This document shows positions 22,462 to 31,348 of a stretch of DNA of 64,000 nt, piece after piece (the first letter of the stretch is position 1; every line of letters starts with the position of its first letter). This DNA is from Pelobates cultripes (taxonomy: Eukaryota; Chordata; Amphibia; Anura; Pelobatidae). Made by a program: the position numbers and the translations under genes. Below the pieces are notes generated by a model, which was given only the letters and a program-made list of their open reading frames with translations, had not been told where the DNA came from and searched no databases. The DNA lies in contig OW240916.1 of the NCBI GenBank assembly GCA_933207985.1, forward strand, positions 267,843,748-267,907,747. Direction: 5' to 3'.

Positions 22462-23201
22462 CTTATTGATTTTTTTGATTGGGTAACTAAAATTATAGAT
22501 CAGGGTGGTGCAGTAGACATTGCTTACCTAGATTTCAGTAAGGCTTTTGACTCTGTCGCACATAGAAGGCTTATCAATAAACTGCAATCTTTAAGTTTGG
22601 GTTCCAATATTGTTGAATGGGTAAAGCAGTGGCTGAGTGACAGGCAACAGAGGGTTGTAGTTAATGGAATATATTCGAAGCTTGGACTTGTCACCAGTGG
22701 GGTACCTCAGGGATCTGTACTTGGACCCATTCTCTTTAATATTTTTATTAGTGATATTGCAGAAGGTCTTGATGGTAAGGTATGTCTTTTTGCTGATGAT
22801 AATAAGATATGTAACAGGGTTGATGTTCCAGGAGGGATAAGCCAAATGACAAATGATTTAGGTAAACTAGAAAAATGGTCAGAATTGTGGCAACTGACAT
22901 TTAATGTGGATAAGTGCAAGATAATGCATCTTGGACGTAAAAACCCAAGGGCAGAGTACAGAATATTTGATAGAGTCCTAACCTCAACAATGAGGAAAGG
23001 GATTTAGGGGTGATTATTTATGATGACTTAAAGGTAGGCAGACAATGTAATAGAGCAGCAGGAAATGCTAGCAGAATGCTTGGTTGTATAGGGAGAGGTA
23101 TTAGCAGTAGAAAGAGGGGAGTGCTCATGCCATTATACAGAACACTGGTGAGACCTCACTTGGAGTATTGTACACAGTACTGGAGACCGTATCTTCAGAA
23201 G
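22462..23201 (+). pseudogene. CR1 reverse transcriptase, N-side part
   Basis: This part encodes the reverse transcriptase that copies LINE RNA at the target site. Visible motifs are DIAYLDFSKAFDSV (motif A), SGVPQGSVLGPILFNIFISD (motif B region) and LFADDNKI (catalytic FADD). A two-base loss near 22988, compared with the intact copy at 47051-48154, shifts the frame after LTST. The next frame (from 23010) continues with DDLKVGRQCNRAAGNASRML and RTLVRPHLEYCTQYWRPYLQ until the hAT insertion. The copy is therefore inactive through both a frameshift and an insertion. Confidence 0.83.
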
Positions 23202-23734
23202 CAGGGCCGGCCTTAGGCAATTAGGCGCCCTGTGCAAAAAGTCTTCACGGCGCCCCCCCACCTCCCACCAAGTTGCCTGAATACAGTAACACACACAGGC
23301 ACCGGGGACGTGTGTATCACGAGGCAAACAAGGCATCTGCCTTGGGCGCCACTTTGCAGGGGGCGGCAAAAAAAAGCATCCCTCCAAACCCCCAGGCAGA
23401 TCCCTTGCTTGCCTCGCATCCTGGGGGGCTCAAGAGCTGACCGGCTGGCCACTTTTGAGCCCCCCCAAGGCTGGCAGCGGGCAGCGAAGGAGCATACTCA
23501 CCTGAGCTCTTCCTGCTCAGCTTCCTCTGCGCCGCTTAATGAAGCCGGGAGCCAGAATATGACGTCAGTCCGGCTCCCGGCATCACTAAGCGCTGCTTAC
23601 TCAGCCTGTGCGCCCCCTGCCTGCCTGCCCAGCAGCCACACTGGACTGCTGGTAAGAAATCCACTCCAGCTTTCCCAGGGAGGCTGGGTGGATTTAAAAT
23701 AAATGTAAAAAATATTAGTTTGTGAGTGTTAGTG

Positions 23735-24365
23735 GAAATGTCTGTGTGTGTGTCTGTGAGTGTTTATTTTGAAGTGAATGTGTGTGTGTGTGTGTGTCTG
23801 TAAGTGTGTAATTGTGTGTGTCTGTAAGTGTGTAATTGTGTGTGTCTGTAAGTGAATGTGTGTGTGTCTGTGAGTGAATGTGTGTGTTGGTCAGTGAGTG
23901 TATATGTGTCAGTCAGTGAGTGTGTATGTGCCAGTCAGTGAGTGTGTATGTGCCAGTCAGTGAGTGTGTATGTGCCAGTCAGTGAGTGTGTATGTGTCAG
24001 TCAGTGAGTGTGTATGTGTCAGTCAGTGAGTGTGTATGTGTCGTCAGTGAGTGTGTATGTGTCGTCAGTGAGTGTGTGTCGGTCAGTGAGTGTGTAGGTC
24101 AGTGAGTGTGTATGTGTCGGTCAGTGAGTGTGTGTCGGTCAGTGAGTGTGTGTCGGTCAGTGAGTGTGTGTCAGTCAGTGTGTATGTATCGGTCAGTGGA
24201 GTCGTGCATCTTTCAGTGAGTGCTTGCGTCTGTCAGTGAGAGTGTGCATCTGTCAGTGTGTGTCCAAGTAATAGTGTATGTGTGTATGTCATTGTTTGTC
24301 AGTGTATATGAGTGTGTGTGTCTGTCAGTGAGTGTGCGTCTGTCAGTGAGTGAGCGTCTGTCAGT
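23735..24365. repeat. GT-rich minisatellite (gtgtgtatgtgtcagtcagtga)
   Basis: Imperfect tandem units of about 22 bp, such as gtgtatgtgccagtcagtga, repeated with variants such as gtcggtcagtgagtgt. No coding potential. Confidence 0.92.
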
Positions 24366-24419
24366 CAAAGTGCGGCCTTGACAGGAAGGGGTGGGGGAAA
24401 TTTAAGCTCGGTTACAGGC

Positions 24420-25022
24420 ATGTACACACACACTCAGTTAAAGGCAGTCACACATACAGGCACAGGCACAAACAATGGCACAGCTACAGCGACACACACA
24501 GACAGTCACATAGGCAGTCACACACACAGACAGACACACAGTAACACACACATAGACAGTTATACACACACAGGCAGGCAGTCACACAGATAGAAAGTCC
24601 CACACACAGGCAGGCAGTCACACACAGACAGATAGTTACAGACAGACACACACAGGCAGGCAGGCAGTCACATACAGGCAGTCACACACACAGGCAGTCA
24701 CACACACAGACAGACAGTCACACACACAGGCAGTCACATACATGGGCAGTCACACAGACAGACAGTCACACACACAGACAGTCACACACAGGCAGGCAGT
24801 CACACACAGAGACAGTCACACACACACACAGAGACAGACAGTCACACACACACAGAGACAGACAGTCACACACACACACACACACAAGGACAGGCAGTCA
24901 CACAGACAGACAGTCACACACACACACAGACAGACAGTCACACAAACAGGCAAACAGTCACACAGACAGTCACACACACACACAGACAGTCACACAAACA
25001 GGCAAACAGTCACACACACACA
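24420..25022. repeat. CA-rich minisatellite (cacacacagacagtca)
   Basis: Tandem units of cacacacagacagtcacaca type. Their polarity is opposite to the GT tract just upstream, so the two tracts could pair. Open frames here are His/Thr/Gln-rich artefacts. Confidence 0.92.
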
Positions 25023-25368
25023 CTTACCTCTTTCCAGTGGATGCAGTTGGCTGATGGGGAAGCATCTTTCCCTCTTCCTGTACAGCAGGGGCTTCAGGAG
25101 GTATTAGCCCCGTCTCCGCCTCTCGATAAGCCCCGCCTCCGCCGCTCGGTAAACCCCGCCCCCTCTGCCGCGATTTTTTTTTTTTTTAAATAGACCTGGG
25201 TGGAGAACAATTAATCCTCCAGCCAGGTACCTCTTTTAGCTCCCCTGCACTCCGGCCATGAGTGAGCTGTGTCGGCCACAGGGCGCCCCCTGTTCCATGG
25301 CGCCCTGTGCGGTCGCACAGCTCGCACACCCCTAAGGCCGGCCCTGCTGGAGACCATATCTTCAGAAG

Positions 25369-25731
25369 GATATTGATACTTTAGAGAGAGTTCAGAGAAG
25401 GGCTACTAAACTGGTTCATGGATTGCAGGATAAAACTTACCAGGAAAGGTTAAATGATTTTAACATGTAAAGCTTGGAGGAAAGAGGAGACAGGGAGGAT
25501 ATGATAGAAACATTTAAATACATAAAAGGAATCAACACAGTAAAGGAGGAGACCATATTTAAAAGAAGAAAAACTATGACAACAAGAGGACATAGTCTTA
25601 AATTAGAGGGGCAAAGGTTTAAAAATAATATCAGGAAGTATTACTTTACGGCTGAAGTGGTAAAGGTTAACACAGTAAAGGAGTTTAAGCATGGGTGGGA
25701 TAGGCATAAGGCTATCCTAACTATAAGATAA
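25369..25731 (+). pseudogene. CR1 reverse transcriptase, C-side part
   Basis: This continues the reading interrupted by the hAT-like element: DTLERVQRRATKLVHGLQ, then SLEERGDREDMIETFKYIKG and KGINTVKEETIFKRR, to FKHGWDRHKAILTIR and a stop. A stop at 25468-25470 (taa after aacatg) and the loss of several residues (VVDAWNSLP in the minus-strand copy is missing here) show decay. No separate function is expected. Confidence 0.8.
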
Positions 25732-25817
25732 GGCCAGGGACTAATGAAAGTATTTAGAAAATTGGGCAGACTAGATGGACCGAATGGTTCTTATCTGCCG
25801 TCACATTCTATGTTTCT

Positions 25818-27754
25818 ATAATAAACACTGCACTACACGCTGCTGATGGATACATTGAATGTTCTGCCTAATGTAACACAAATGAACTGGAGGATGATTA
25901 AAAACGCAAGGGGTCCATATTCTCTGGGTAAGAGGCTAGCCTGCATGCCTCTTTGCAAGGATAGGGAGCAAATTGTGGAACGCTATGGGATAAGTATATA
26001 AGACACTACCAGCCAGCTAATGTAATAGCGCGCCTGAGTGAACACCTTCTGGGATATTACCTGACTGAAAATGGGTCTGTGACACATACATTCATACACA
26101 AAATACTTCTCAGAGGAAGGGTTGAGGTTAGGACACCGTGCTCTGACCCACTCCCCCCATTGTCCTCTTTTTCCCAGTATTCTCTTAGGTTATTCTTTTA
26201 GCTTATTGTTTAATTTCCCTTTTGTTAGGCATATTATGGTAAAACTCTTTAACAGGGAAGAGGAACTGGGGGCTTATAGGATCCTTGAGGGTCTATCTGT
26301 GTAGATTTGACATAGCCACTTAAATGTCTCTCCTGCACATTAACAACAATATTGCTTTAAGCTTCCAACAGCTCTTTAAAAACAGTGATATGGCAGGAAC
26401 AAATTACTTTAAATTTATCACAACTTATATTGCAAATTATTATTCAATTACTGAATACATTGCATCATTAAATAGCACAATATGTCCCTGCTTTGATTAT
26501 TGGTACTGGAGTGGTAATGGCAAGAATGTGTTTTATGATTACTTGTACTATGCATAAGATTTGCTCCTTAGAAAGAACCGAACACTTGTCTAGATTTTCA
26601 GATAACAGGTACATCCAGAAATTGTGGGGGAAATGTAATCATTGGTGGAAGATCTCTTAGTGGGAAAAATGCAGACATTGAGTCGTTGTGTTTGTTGGGT
26701 TCTAACTTTGGCAAAGAATTAGACTTTAAGAAATATGGGAAGCTTGGAGCTGTGATTTGAAGATTACTTGACTTAAAAATGTTGTCATGCTTTATTTCTT
26801 TAGAGTTTTTCATTTGTATCTTTTTAGCTTAGAACAGTAATCAGCTGTTGGACTATGCTTCTTACATAACAAGTATTTACCCTTTGCACAAGTTGATAGT
26901 TAACTAATACATTTTTCTTTAATTCTGCGCATTTTGTATATGTTCATTCCCATTGGATGTTTATGATATACTGTTATTATATATGGCTGCCCTGGCCAAT
27001 TCAAAGCACACCATGCACATCCAGAGCATACTGTGCAAAATAATTTGCACTGTGTCATGCATGTGTGCAGCAATACTAAAGGAATGCCTGGGCATGTGCT
27101 CATTTTTTTTTTCAGATTGTCCAGGCCGTCATGATGTCATCATTTGAATTGCATTTATTACATTGAAAGAATGAGGAAATGTCACCTCTAGGGAAGTGAA
27201 AATTCCAGCTTAAATATAGTCAAAATAATATTATTAGGGCCTGCTCTGTCTTCATAAAAACTTTGCATATCCCCTTTCCAACCACAGCACTCAGCTGTCC
27301 ACATTTTTCTGGCAGGGAATCTGTTTTGCATTCTGAAATTGTCTGATATTAGCATTTTGCATCAAGCATATGTTCGTCACATGTGCTTTTTGGCCAATCA
27401 ATACTATTGGCTGTCTTCGTGTTGACAATATAGCTGGAAATTCAACGGACGTAACTGACCATATCCCCTAAATGGAATTGATTAATCCAAAAACATAATG
27501 GTGCTGTCAGTTTTATCACAATGGGATCATCCAGAAGATAAACAAGTGACTAAAGCAATGATGATTATTGATATTTTTAGATTTTATGCTAATCTGTCTT
27601 CATTGTGATAAGATTTTGGCTATATAGTTACAACTGTTTCATGTGTCATCCATAAATTGATGTGGGTAAATAAGTGTTAACCATCCCAATAGAAGCGATC
27701 CTAACAGCAGAATCAAATCGATCTATTTCACTTTTTACTAGAGAATGTACTAGA
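25818..27754. other. unassigned intergenic DNA
   Basis: AT-rich sequence between the CR1 3' end and the LTR element. Short frames without domains. I see no gene or repeat that I can name. Confidence 0.5.
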
Positions 27755-28239
27755 GAATGTAATTTTATGTGAATGTGATGTATGTTTTTGGAGTTATGAA
27801 AGTTGGGTAGAAAGTATGTTTTAACTGTATGTATAATTGAGTTTCCTCTCAGGATAAGGGGAGGGAATATGTGGGATGTAACTGTGAGGTGATTGGTTGT
27901 TTTGTAACGCCCTGTGGGCTGTACTATGTTTGTGGATTGGGAATAAAAGAGACTGTATGTGACAGTACAGGGAGTTCCTGCTTAACCCTCAAAGTGAAGT
28001 GTCGTCTCATTATTGGGGGAGGATTTATTGTATGCTGTTCCAGTTTGACTGCTAGGAGAGTAAACCTATTCGTGTGGTTCCTATTCAACTGTCTACAGCA
28101 TTCATATGCTTGGGAGAATTTATTTGTTTCTCCGGTTCGGTGATTGTGGTGTCTGCCAGAGTGCTTGGAGTCCTCAGGAAGCGCTAGGAGCATCCTTCAG
28201 CGGAGGTACCCAGTCGGGGGTGCCAGGTGATCCGTTACA
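27755..28239 (+). repeat. 5' LTR remnant
   Basis: It matches the last ~485 bp of the 3' LTR (from gtaattttatgtgaatgtg to gatccgttaca). The first ~445 bp are missing. At the break, ctagagaatgta occurs twice in tandem. Confidence 0.82.
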
Positions 28240-28240
28240 T

Positions 28241-28259
28241 TGGTGGCAAGCGGTGGGAT
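28241..28259 (+). promoter_or_regulatory. primer-binding site resembling tRNA-Leu
   Basis: One base after the LTR end lies tggtggcaagcggtgggat. From memory of a vertebrate tRNA-Leu(AAG) 3' end plus CCA, this is its complement with one extra A. It would prime minus-strand DNA synthesis. Confidence 0.55.
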
Positions 28260-28466
28260 GGCGTCCTAGTGCGAGGTAAAGCAGCTCGGAGACACAGTTC
28301 GTGGATTTACAAATTGAGGGCAAAGCTAGTACCCGTACAGCGACCCTATCTACAAAAGAACTAACTTCAGCAGAGCAAGCATGGCGTATGACTACACTCA
28401 GGAGGAGTTTGACAGAGAGGTTAATGAGGTGCTGTCTACCTTTGGACCCAACCCCCAGAGAGAGCC

Positions 28467-29963
28467 GTGCAGCTCGCCAGGAAACTAGTAGGAGAATACC
28501 TGCAATCTCTAGTAGATTTGGCCAAAAAGGAGTCCCAGGGAGCCAAAGGTGTCGTCTTTCCTCCCCAGCGGCAGTGTGTACCCCAGGGAGCAGAAGGTGT
28601 TGTCCTTCCTCCCCAGCGGCAGTGTGTACCCCAGGGAGCAGAAGGTGTTGTCCTTCCTCCCCAGCGGCAGTGTGTGTCCCAGGGAGCCAAAGGTGTCGTC
28701 CTTCCTCCCCAGCGGCAGTGTGTGTCCCAGGGAGCTGAAGGTGCCGTCCTTCCTCCCCAGTGGCAGTGTGTATCCCAGGGAGCTGAAGGTGTCGTCCTTC
28801 CTCCCCAGCGGCAGTGTGTGTCCCAGGGAGCTGAAGGTGCCGTCCTTCCTCCCCAGCGACAGTGTGTATCCCAGGGAGCTGAAGGTGTCGTCCTTCCTCC
28901 CCAGCGGCAGTGTGTATCCCAGGGAGCTGAAGGTGCAATCCTTCCTCCCCAGCGGCAGTGTGTAACCCAGGGAGCTGAAGGTGCTGTCCTTCCTCCCCAG
29001 CGGCAGTGTGTACCCCAGGGAGCTGAAGGTGCCGTCCTTCCTCCCCAGCGGCAGTGTGCATCCCAGGAAGCTGAAGGTGCCGTCCTTCCTCCCCAGCAGC
29101 AGTGTGTACCCCAGGGAGCTGAAGGTGCCGTCCTTCCTCCCCAGCGGCAGTGCATATCCCAGGGAGCTGAAGGTGCAGTCCTTCCTCCCCAGCAGCAGTG
29201 TGTACCCCAGGGAGCTGAATGTGCCGTCCTTCCTCCCCAGCGGCAGAGTGTCCTGCAGGGAGCAGAGACCGTCAGTCTCGCACCCCAACCACAGGACAAA
29301 ATAATGAAAGGGGAGACAGCTGGTCCCCCTCTTCACCAGCAGAGAGAGTGTCAGGGAGAGGAGCCTGATACCCCCTCTCCCCAGCGGCAGTTTACAGTTC
29401 AGAGAGAGGAGCTTGTTACACCCTCTCTCCAGCGGCAACCTAACCCAGCAAGGGGAGATGTTACACCCCCCAACAGTGCAGATGGGACTGTAGTCTCTGC
29501 ACTTACAGCACAAGGGGTAGGGACAGTTGGTCCTGTTCCCCAGCCACAGAGCGGTGTATCCAGAGGGGAGACAGTCGGTCTCTCCCTCCCACAACCAGGC
29601 TCCCACCAGGCTACTTCCGTGGTAGCACTGGCATCAGGGCAGAGTACCACTGGTCTCTGCCCACTCAGCAACCCACCAAGGCAGCCTAACAGTTGCCCAC
29701 ACAGTCGTGGTGAGGCACCTGGACATGGACAAAGTTCTCCTCTACCCAGGTGTAGTAGCCAGTTATTGTGGGTGGGCTGTACTGCTGTTTCTGTTTTGTG
29801 GGTGGGTTGCTGGACTAACCAGGGCACTGACCGGCAGGAGGTCAGATACCCTGTTAGTCTAGTTGGTAAAGGGGAGAAGTGTGGCGAAACCAACCCCGCC
29901 ACTGTGAACTGGAGAAGCCTGGTTGCTCGCCTGCTCCCTTTGGACTATGGCCCTGCAGGTTAA
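28467..29963 (+). CDS. Gag-position ORF with 48-bp tandem repeats, function unknown
   Basis: A 498-codon frame in the place of gag. Residues 1-23 (QLARKLVGEYLQSLVDLAKK) look helical. Residues 24-~263 are about 15 copies of a 16-residue unit, consensus QGAEGAVLPPQRQCVS, rich in Gln, Pro and one Cys per unit. The remainder is Pro/Gln-rich and runs into the 3' LTR. A likely original start is the ATG at 28381 (MAYDYTQEEFDREVNEVL), lost by a one-base frameshift near 28450. No zinc knuckle or enzyme domain is visible. The repeat has no stop in any of the six frames, so openness alone does not prove selection. I do not recognise a function. Confidence 0.5.
   Translation: MQLARKLVGEYLQSLVDLAKKESQGAKGVVFPPQRQCVPQGAEGVVLPPQRQCVPQGAEGVVLPPQRQCVSQGAKGVVLPPQRQCVSQGAEGAVLPPQWQCVSQGAEGVVLPPQRQCVSQGAEGAVLPPQRQCVSQGAEGVVLPPQRQCVSQGAEGAILPPQRQCVTQGAEGAVLPPQRQCVPQGAEGAVLPPQRQCASQEAEGAVLPPQQQCVPQGAEGAVLPPQRQCISQGAEGAVLPPQQQCVPQGAECAVLPPQRQSVLQGAETVSLAPQPQDKIMKGETAGPPLHQQRECQGEEPDTPSPQRQFTVQREELVTPSLQRQPNPARGDVTPPNSADGTVVSALTAQGVGTVGPVPQPQSGVSRGETVGLSLPQPGSHQATSVVALASGQSTTGLCPLSNPPRQPNSCPHSRGEAPGHGQSSPLPRCSSQLLWVGCTAVSVLWVGCWTNQGTDRQEVRYPVSLVGKGEKCGETNPATVNWRSLVARLLPLDYGPAG
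28536..29255 (+). repeat. 48-bp minisatellite, ~15 units
   Basis: Consecutive 48-bp units around gtccttcctccccagcggca and gtgtgtcccagggagctgaa, differing by a few substitutions. The length stays a multiple of three throughout. Neighbouring units alternate between gtgtcgtc and gtgccgtc variants, which suggests duplication of two-unit blocks. Confidence 0.9.
29866..29879 (+). promoter_or_regulatory. polypurine tract of the non-autonomous LTR element
   Basis: A purine-rich run (aaaggggagaag) directly before the LTR start TGTGGCG; the expected primer for plus-strand synthesis. Confidence 0.65.
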
Positions 29964-30812
29964 ACCGTTTATTTCCCCTGCAGAAAGGCTTATTTGTGTG
30001 ATCTGAGTGCCATTCATCTAATAATGTGCACTCAGATCCCAGCTATCTGGGGATATATGAAATGTCTGTGTGTTATGTGTAAATGTGACTTTATGTATTT
30101 TAAAGTGCTTTGTGTCTTTTTGCAACCATGTGCTTAATGGAGTCTTGTGTCTATCCTGGGAGATAATTGAATTACTTATCTCCAGGATAGAAGACTCTGA
30201 AACTGGTTTGGGCCAGAAAGCCATGCTTCATTTAGTCACAAAGGACTTTTTACTAACTTTTGAACCCCTTGTCTGATTTGTGCCATTTTGAATATGTTGT
30301 TCCCCTGAATGGATTGATTGTGAATATGTAATTTTATGTGAATGTGATGTATGTTTTTGGAGTTAGTTATGAAAGTTGGGTAGAAAGTATGTTTTAACTG
30401 TATGTATAATTGAGTTTCCTCTCAGGATAAGGGGAGGGAATATGTGGGATGTAACTGTGATGTGATTGGTTGTTTTGTAACGCCCTGTGGGCTGTACTAT
30501 GTTTGTGGATTGGGAATAAAAGAGACTGTATGTGACAGTACAGGGAGTTCCTGCTTAACCCTCAAAGTGAAGTGTCGTCTCATTATTGGGGGAAGGATTT
30601 ATTGTATGCTGTTCCAGTTTGACTGCTAGGAGAGTAAACCTATTCGTATGGTTCCTATTCAACTGTCTACAGCATTCATATGCTTGAGAGGATTCATATG
30701 CTTCTCCGGTTCGGTGGTTGTGGTGTCTGCTGCAGTGCTTGGAGTCCTCAGGAAGCGCTAGGAGCATCCTTCAACGGAGGTACCCAGTCGGGGTGCCAGG
30801 TGATCCGTTACA
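29880..30812 (+). repeat. 3' LTR of the non-autonomous element
   Basis: 933 bp beginning TGTGGCGAAACC and ending GATCCGTTACA. It contains ggaataaaagag as a likely TATA/polyadenylation region near 30510, followed by an R/U5-like tract. Confidence 0.8.
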
Positions 30813-31348
30813 CTTTAGTCTACAACTACACTGCGTTTGTCACGGCTTTTAGGAGAACCTTTGACCCCCCAGGGAGGAAGATTAATGCGGCCAGATCCCT
30901 GTTACGCCTTAAACAACAAGATAGGACCCTTGTAGAATATGCTCTAGAGTTTAGATCATTGGCAGCAGAAGTGAAATGGAACGAACAAGCTTTTATGGAT
31001 GTTTTCTTGAATGGGTTGTCTGATGAAATTCTAGATGAAATTGCCACAAGAGAACTTCCGGAAAATTTAGAGGATTTAGTATCCTTCATTTCCAGAATAG
31101 ATGAACGCATGAGACAGAGGCAGAACACTCGGGAAAGAGTTACTAGACTTCCTGTAAGACTCGCTCCCTCATTTCAGAACCCTGACTCCTATAATCCTAC
31201 TCCACCAGAACCTATGCAAATAGGTAATACTCGCTTATCTGAGGCTGAGAGACAGTACAGAAGAAGGGAGGGTCTCTGTTTATACTGCGGGCGGAGAGGT
31301 CACCTACGTCTTAGTTGCCCTAATCGTCCGGGAAACGCTCGCACCTAA
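30813..31348 (+). pseudogene. gypsy Gag, C-terminal part
   Basis: The frame in gag phase is open from the junction to TAA at 31346-31348. Visible are a capsid-like region (FVTAFRRTFDPPGRK, then LLRLKQQDRTLVEYALEFRS, and VFLNGLSDEILDEIA) characteristic of gypsy retrotransposon Gag. A single CCHC zinc knuckle, CLYCGRRGHLRLSC, lies near the end. Gag forms the particle and binds the RNA. The N-terminal part was lost at the junction with the upstream LTR; the frame happens to stay open upstream into that LTR (to 30680), giving a chimeric frame of no likely meaning. Pol overlaps the last 25 bases in the -1 frame. Confidence 0.82.

Larger units (their letters stand above)
23202..25346. mobile_element. 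hAT-like non-autonomous element with 22-bp flanking duplication
   Basis: Inverted ends CAGGGCCGGCCTTAGGC and CCTAAGGCCGGCCCTG resemble the hAT-like ends at 9622-11012. It carries no transposase, a GC-rich left third, and long minisatellites. The flanks 23180-23201 and 25347-25368 are a 22-bp direct duplication of CR1 sequence with one mismatch, instead of the usual 8 bp. Confidence 0.8.
22445..25817 (+). mobile_element. CR1-type LINE, 5'-truncated, split by a hAT-like element
   Basis: Coding similarity begins near 22450 with a stretch leading to DIAYLDFSKAFDSV. The 3' end reads ccgaatggttcttatctgcc and attctatgtttc, matching the end of the minus-strand LINE at 46993-48136 and the ATTCTATG-like CR1 tail. 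The element is 5'-truncated, as is normal for LINEs. The hAT-like insertion occupies 23202-25346. Confidence 0.85.
27755..30812 (+). mobile_element. non-autonomous LTR retrotransposon with 48-bp-repeat ORF
   Basis: It consists of a truncated 5' LTR (27755-28239), a primer-binding site (28241-28259), an internal region with one long repetitive ORF but no protease, reverse transcriptase or integrase, a purine tract, and a full 933-bp 3' LTR (29880-30812, TGTGGCGAAACC to GATCCGTTACA). The LTR copies match closely over the shared 485 bp. It needs proteins in trans. It is followed without a gap by gypsy gag sequence (30813), which implies it inserted into a gypsy element whose upstream part is lost. 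Confidence 0.82.

Noticed and set aside
23133..23702. Frames across the left third of the hAT-like element (for example 23232-23702)
   Set aside because: GC-rich non-coding transposon sequence that starts at the CR1/hAT junction; no recognisable protein.
28536..29255. CRISPR-like regular repeats
   Set aside because: Units are contiguous 48-bp tandem repeats without unique spacers, inside an LTR element of a vertebrate-like genome.
28174..29606. Long antisense frames (295, 287 and 365 codons) opposite the 48-bp repeats, and shorter plus frames at 28301-28738, 28549-28965 and 28981-29304
   Set aside because: The repeat unit is 48 bp and stop-free in all frames, so every frame stays open. None has an upstream context or domain; they are shadows.
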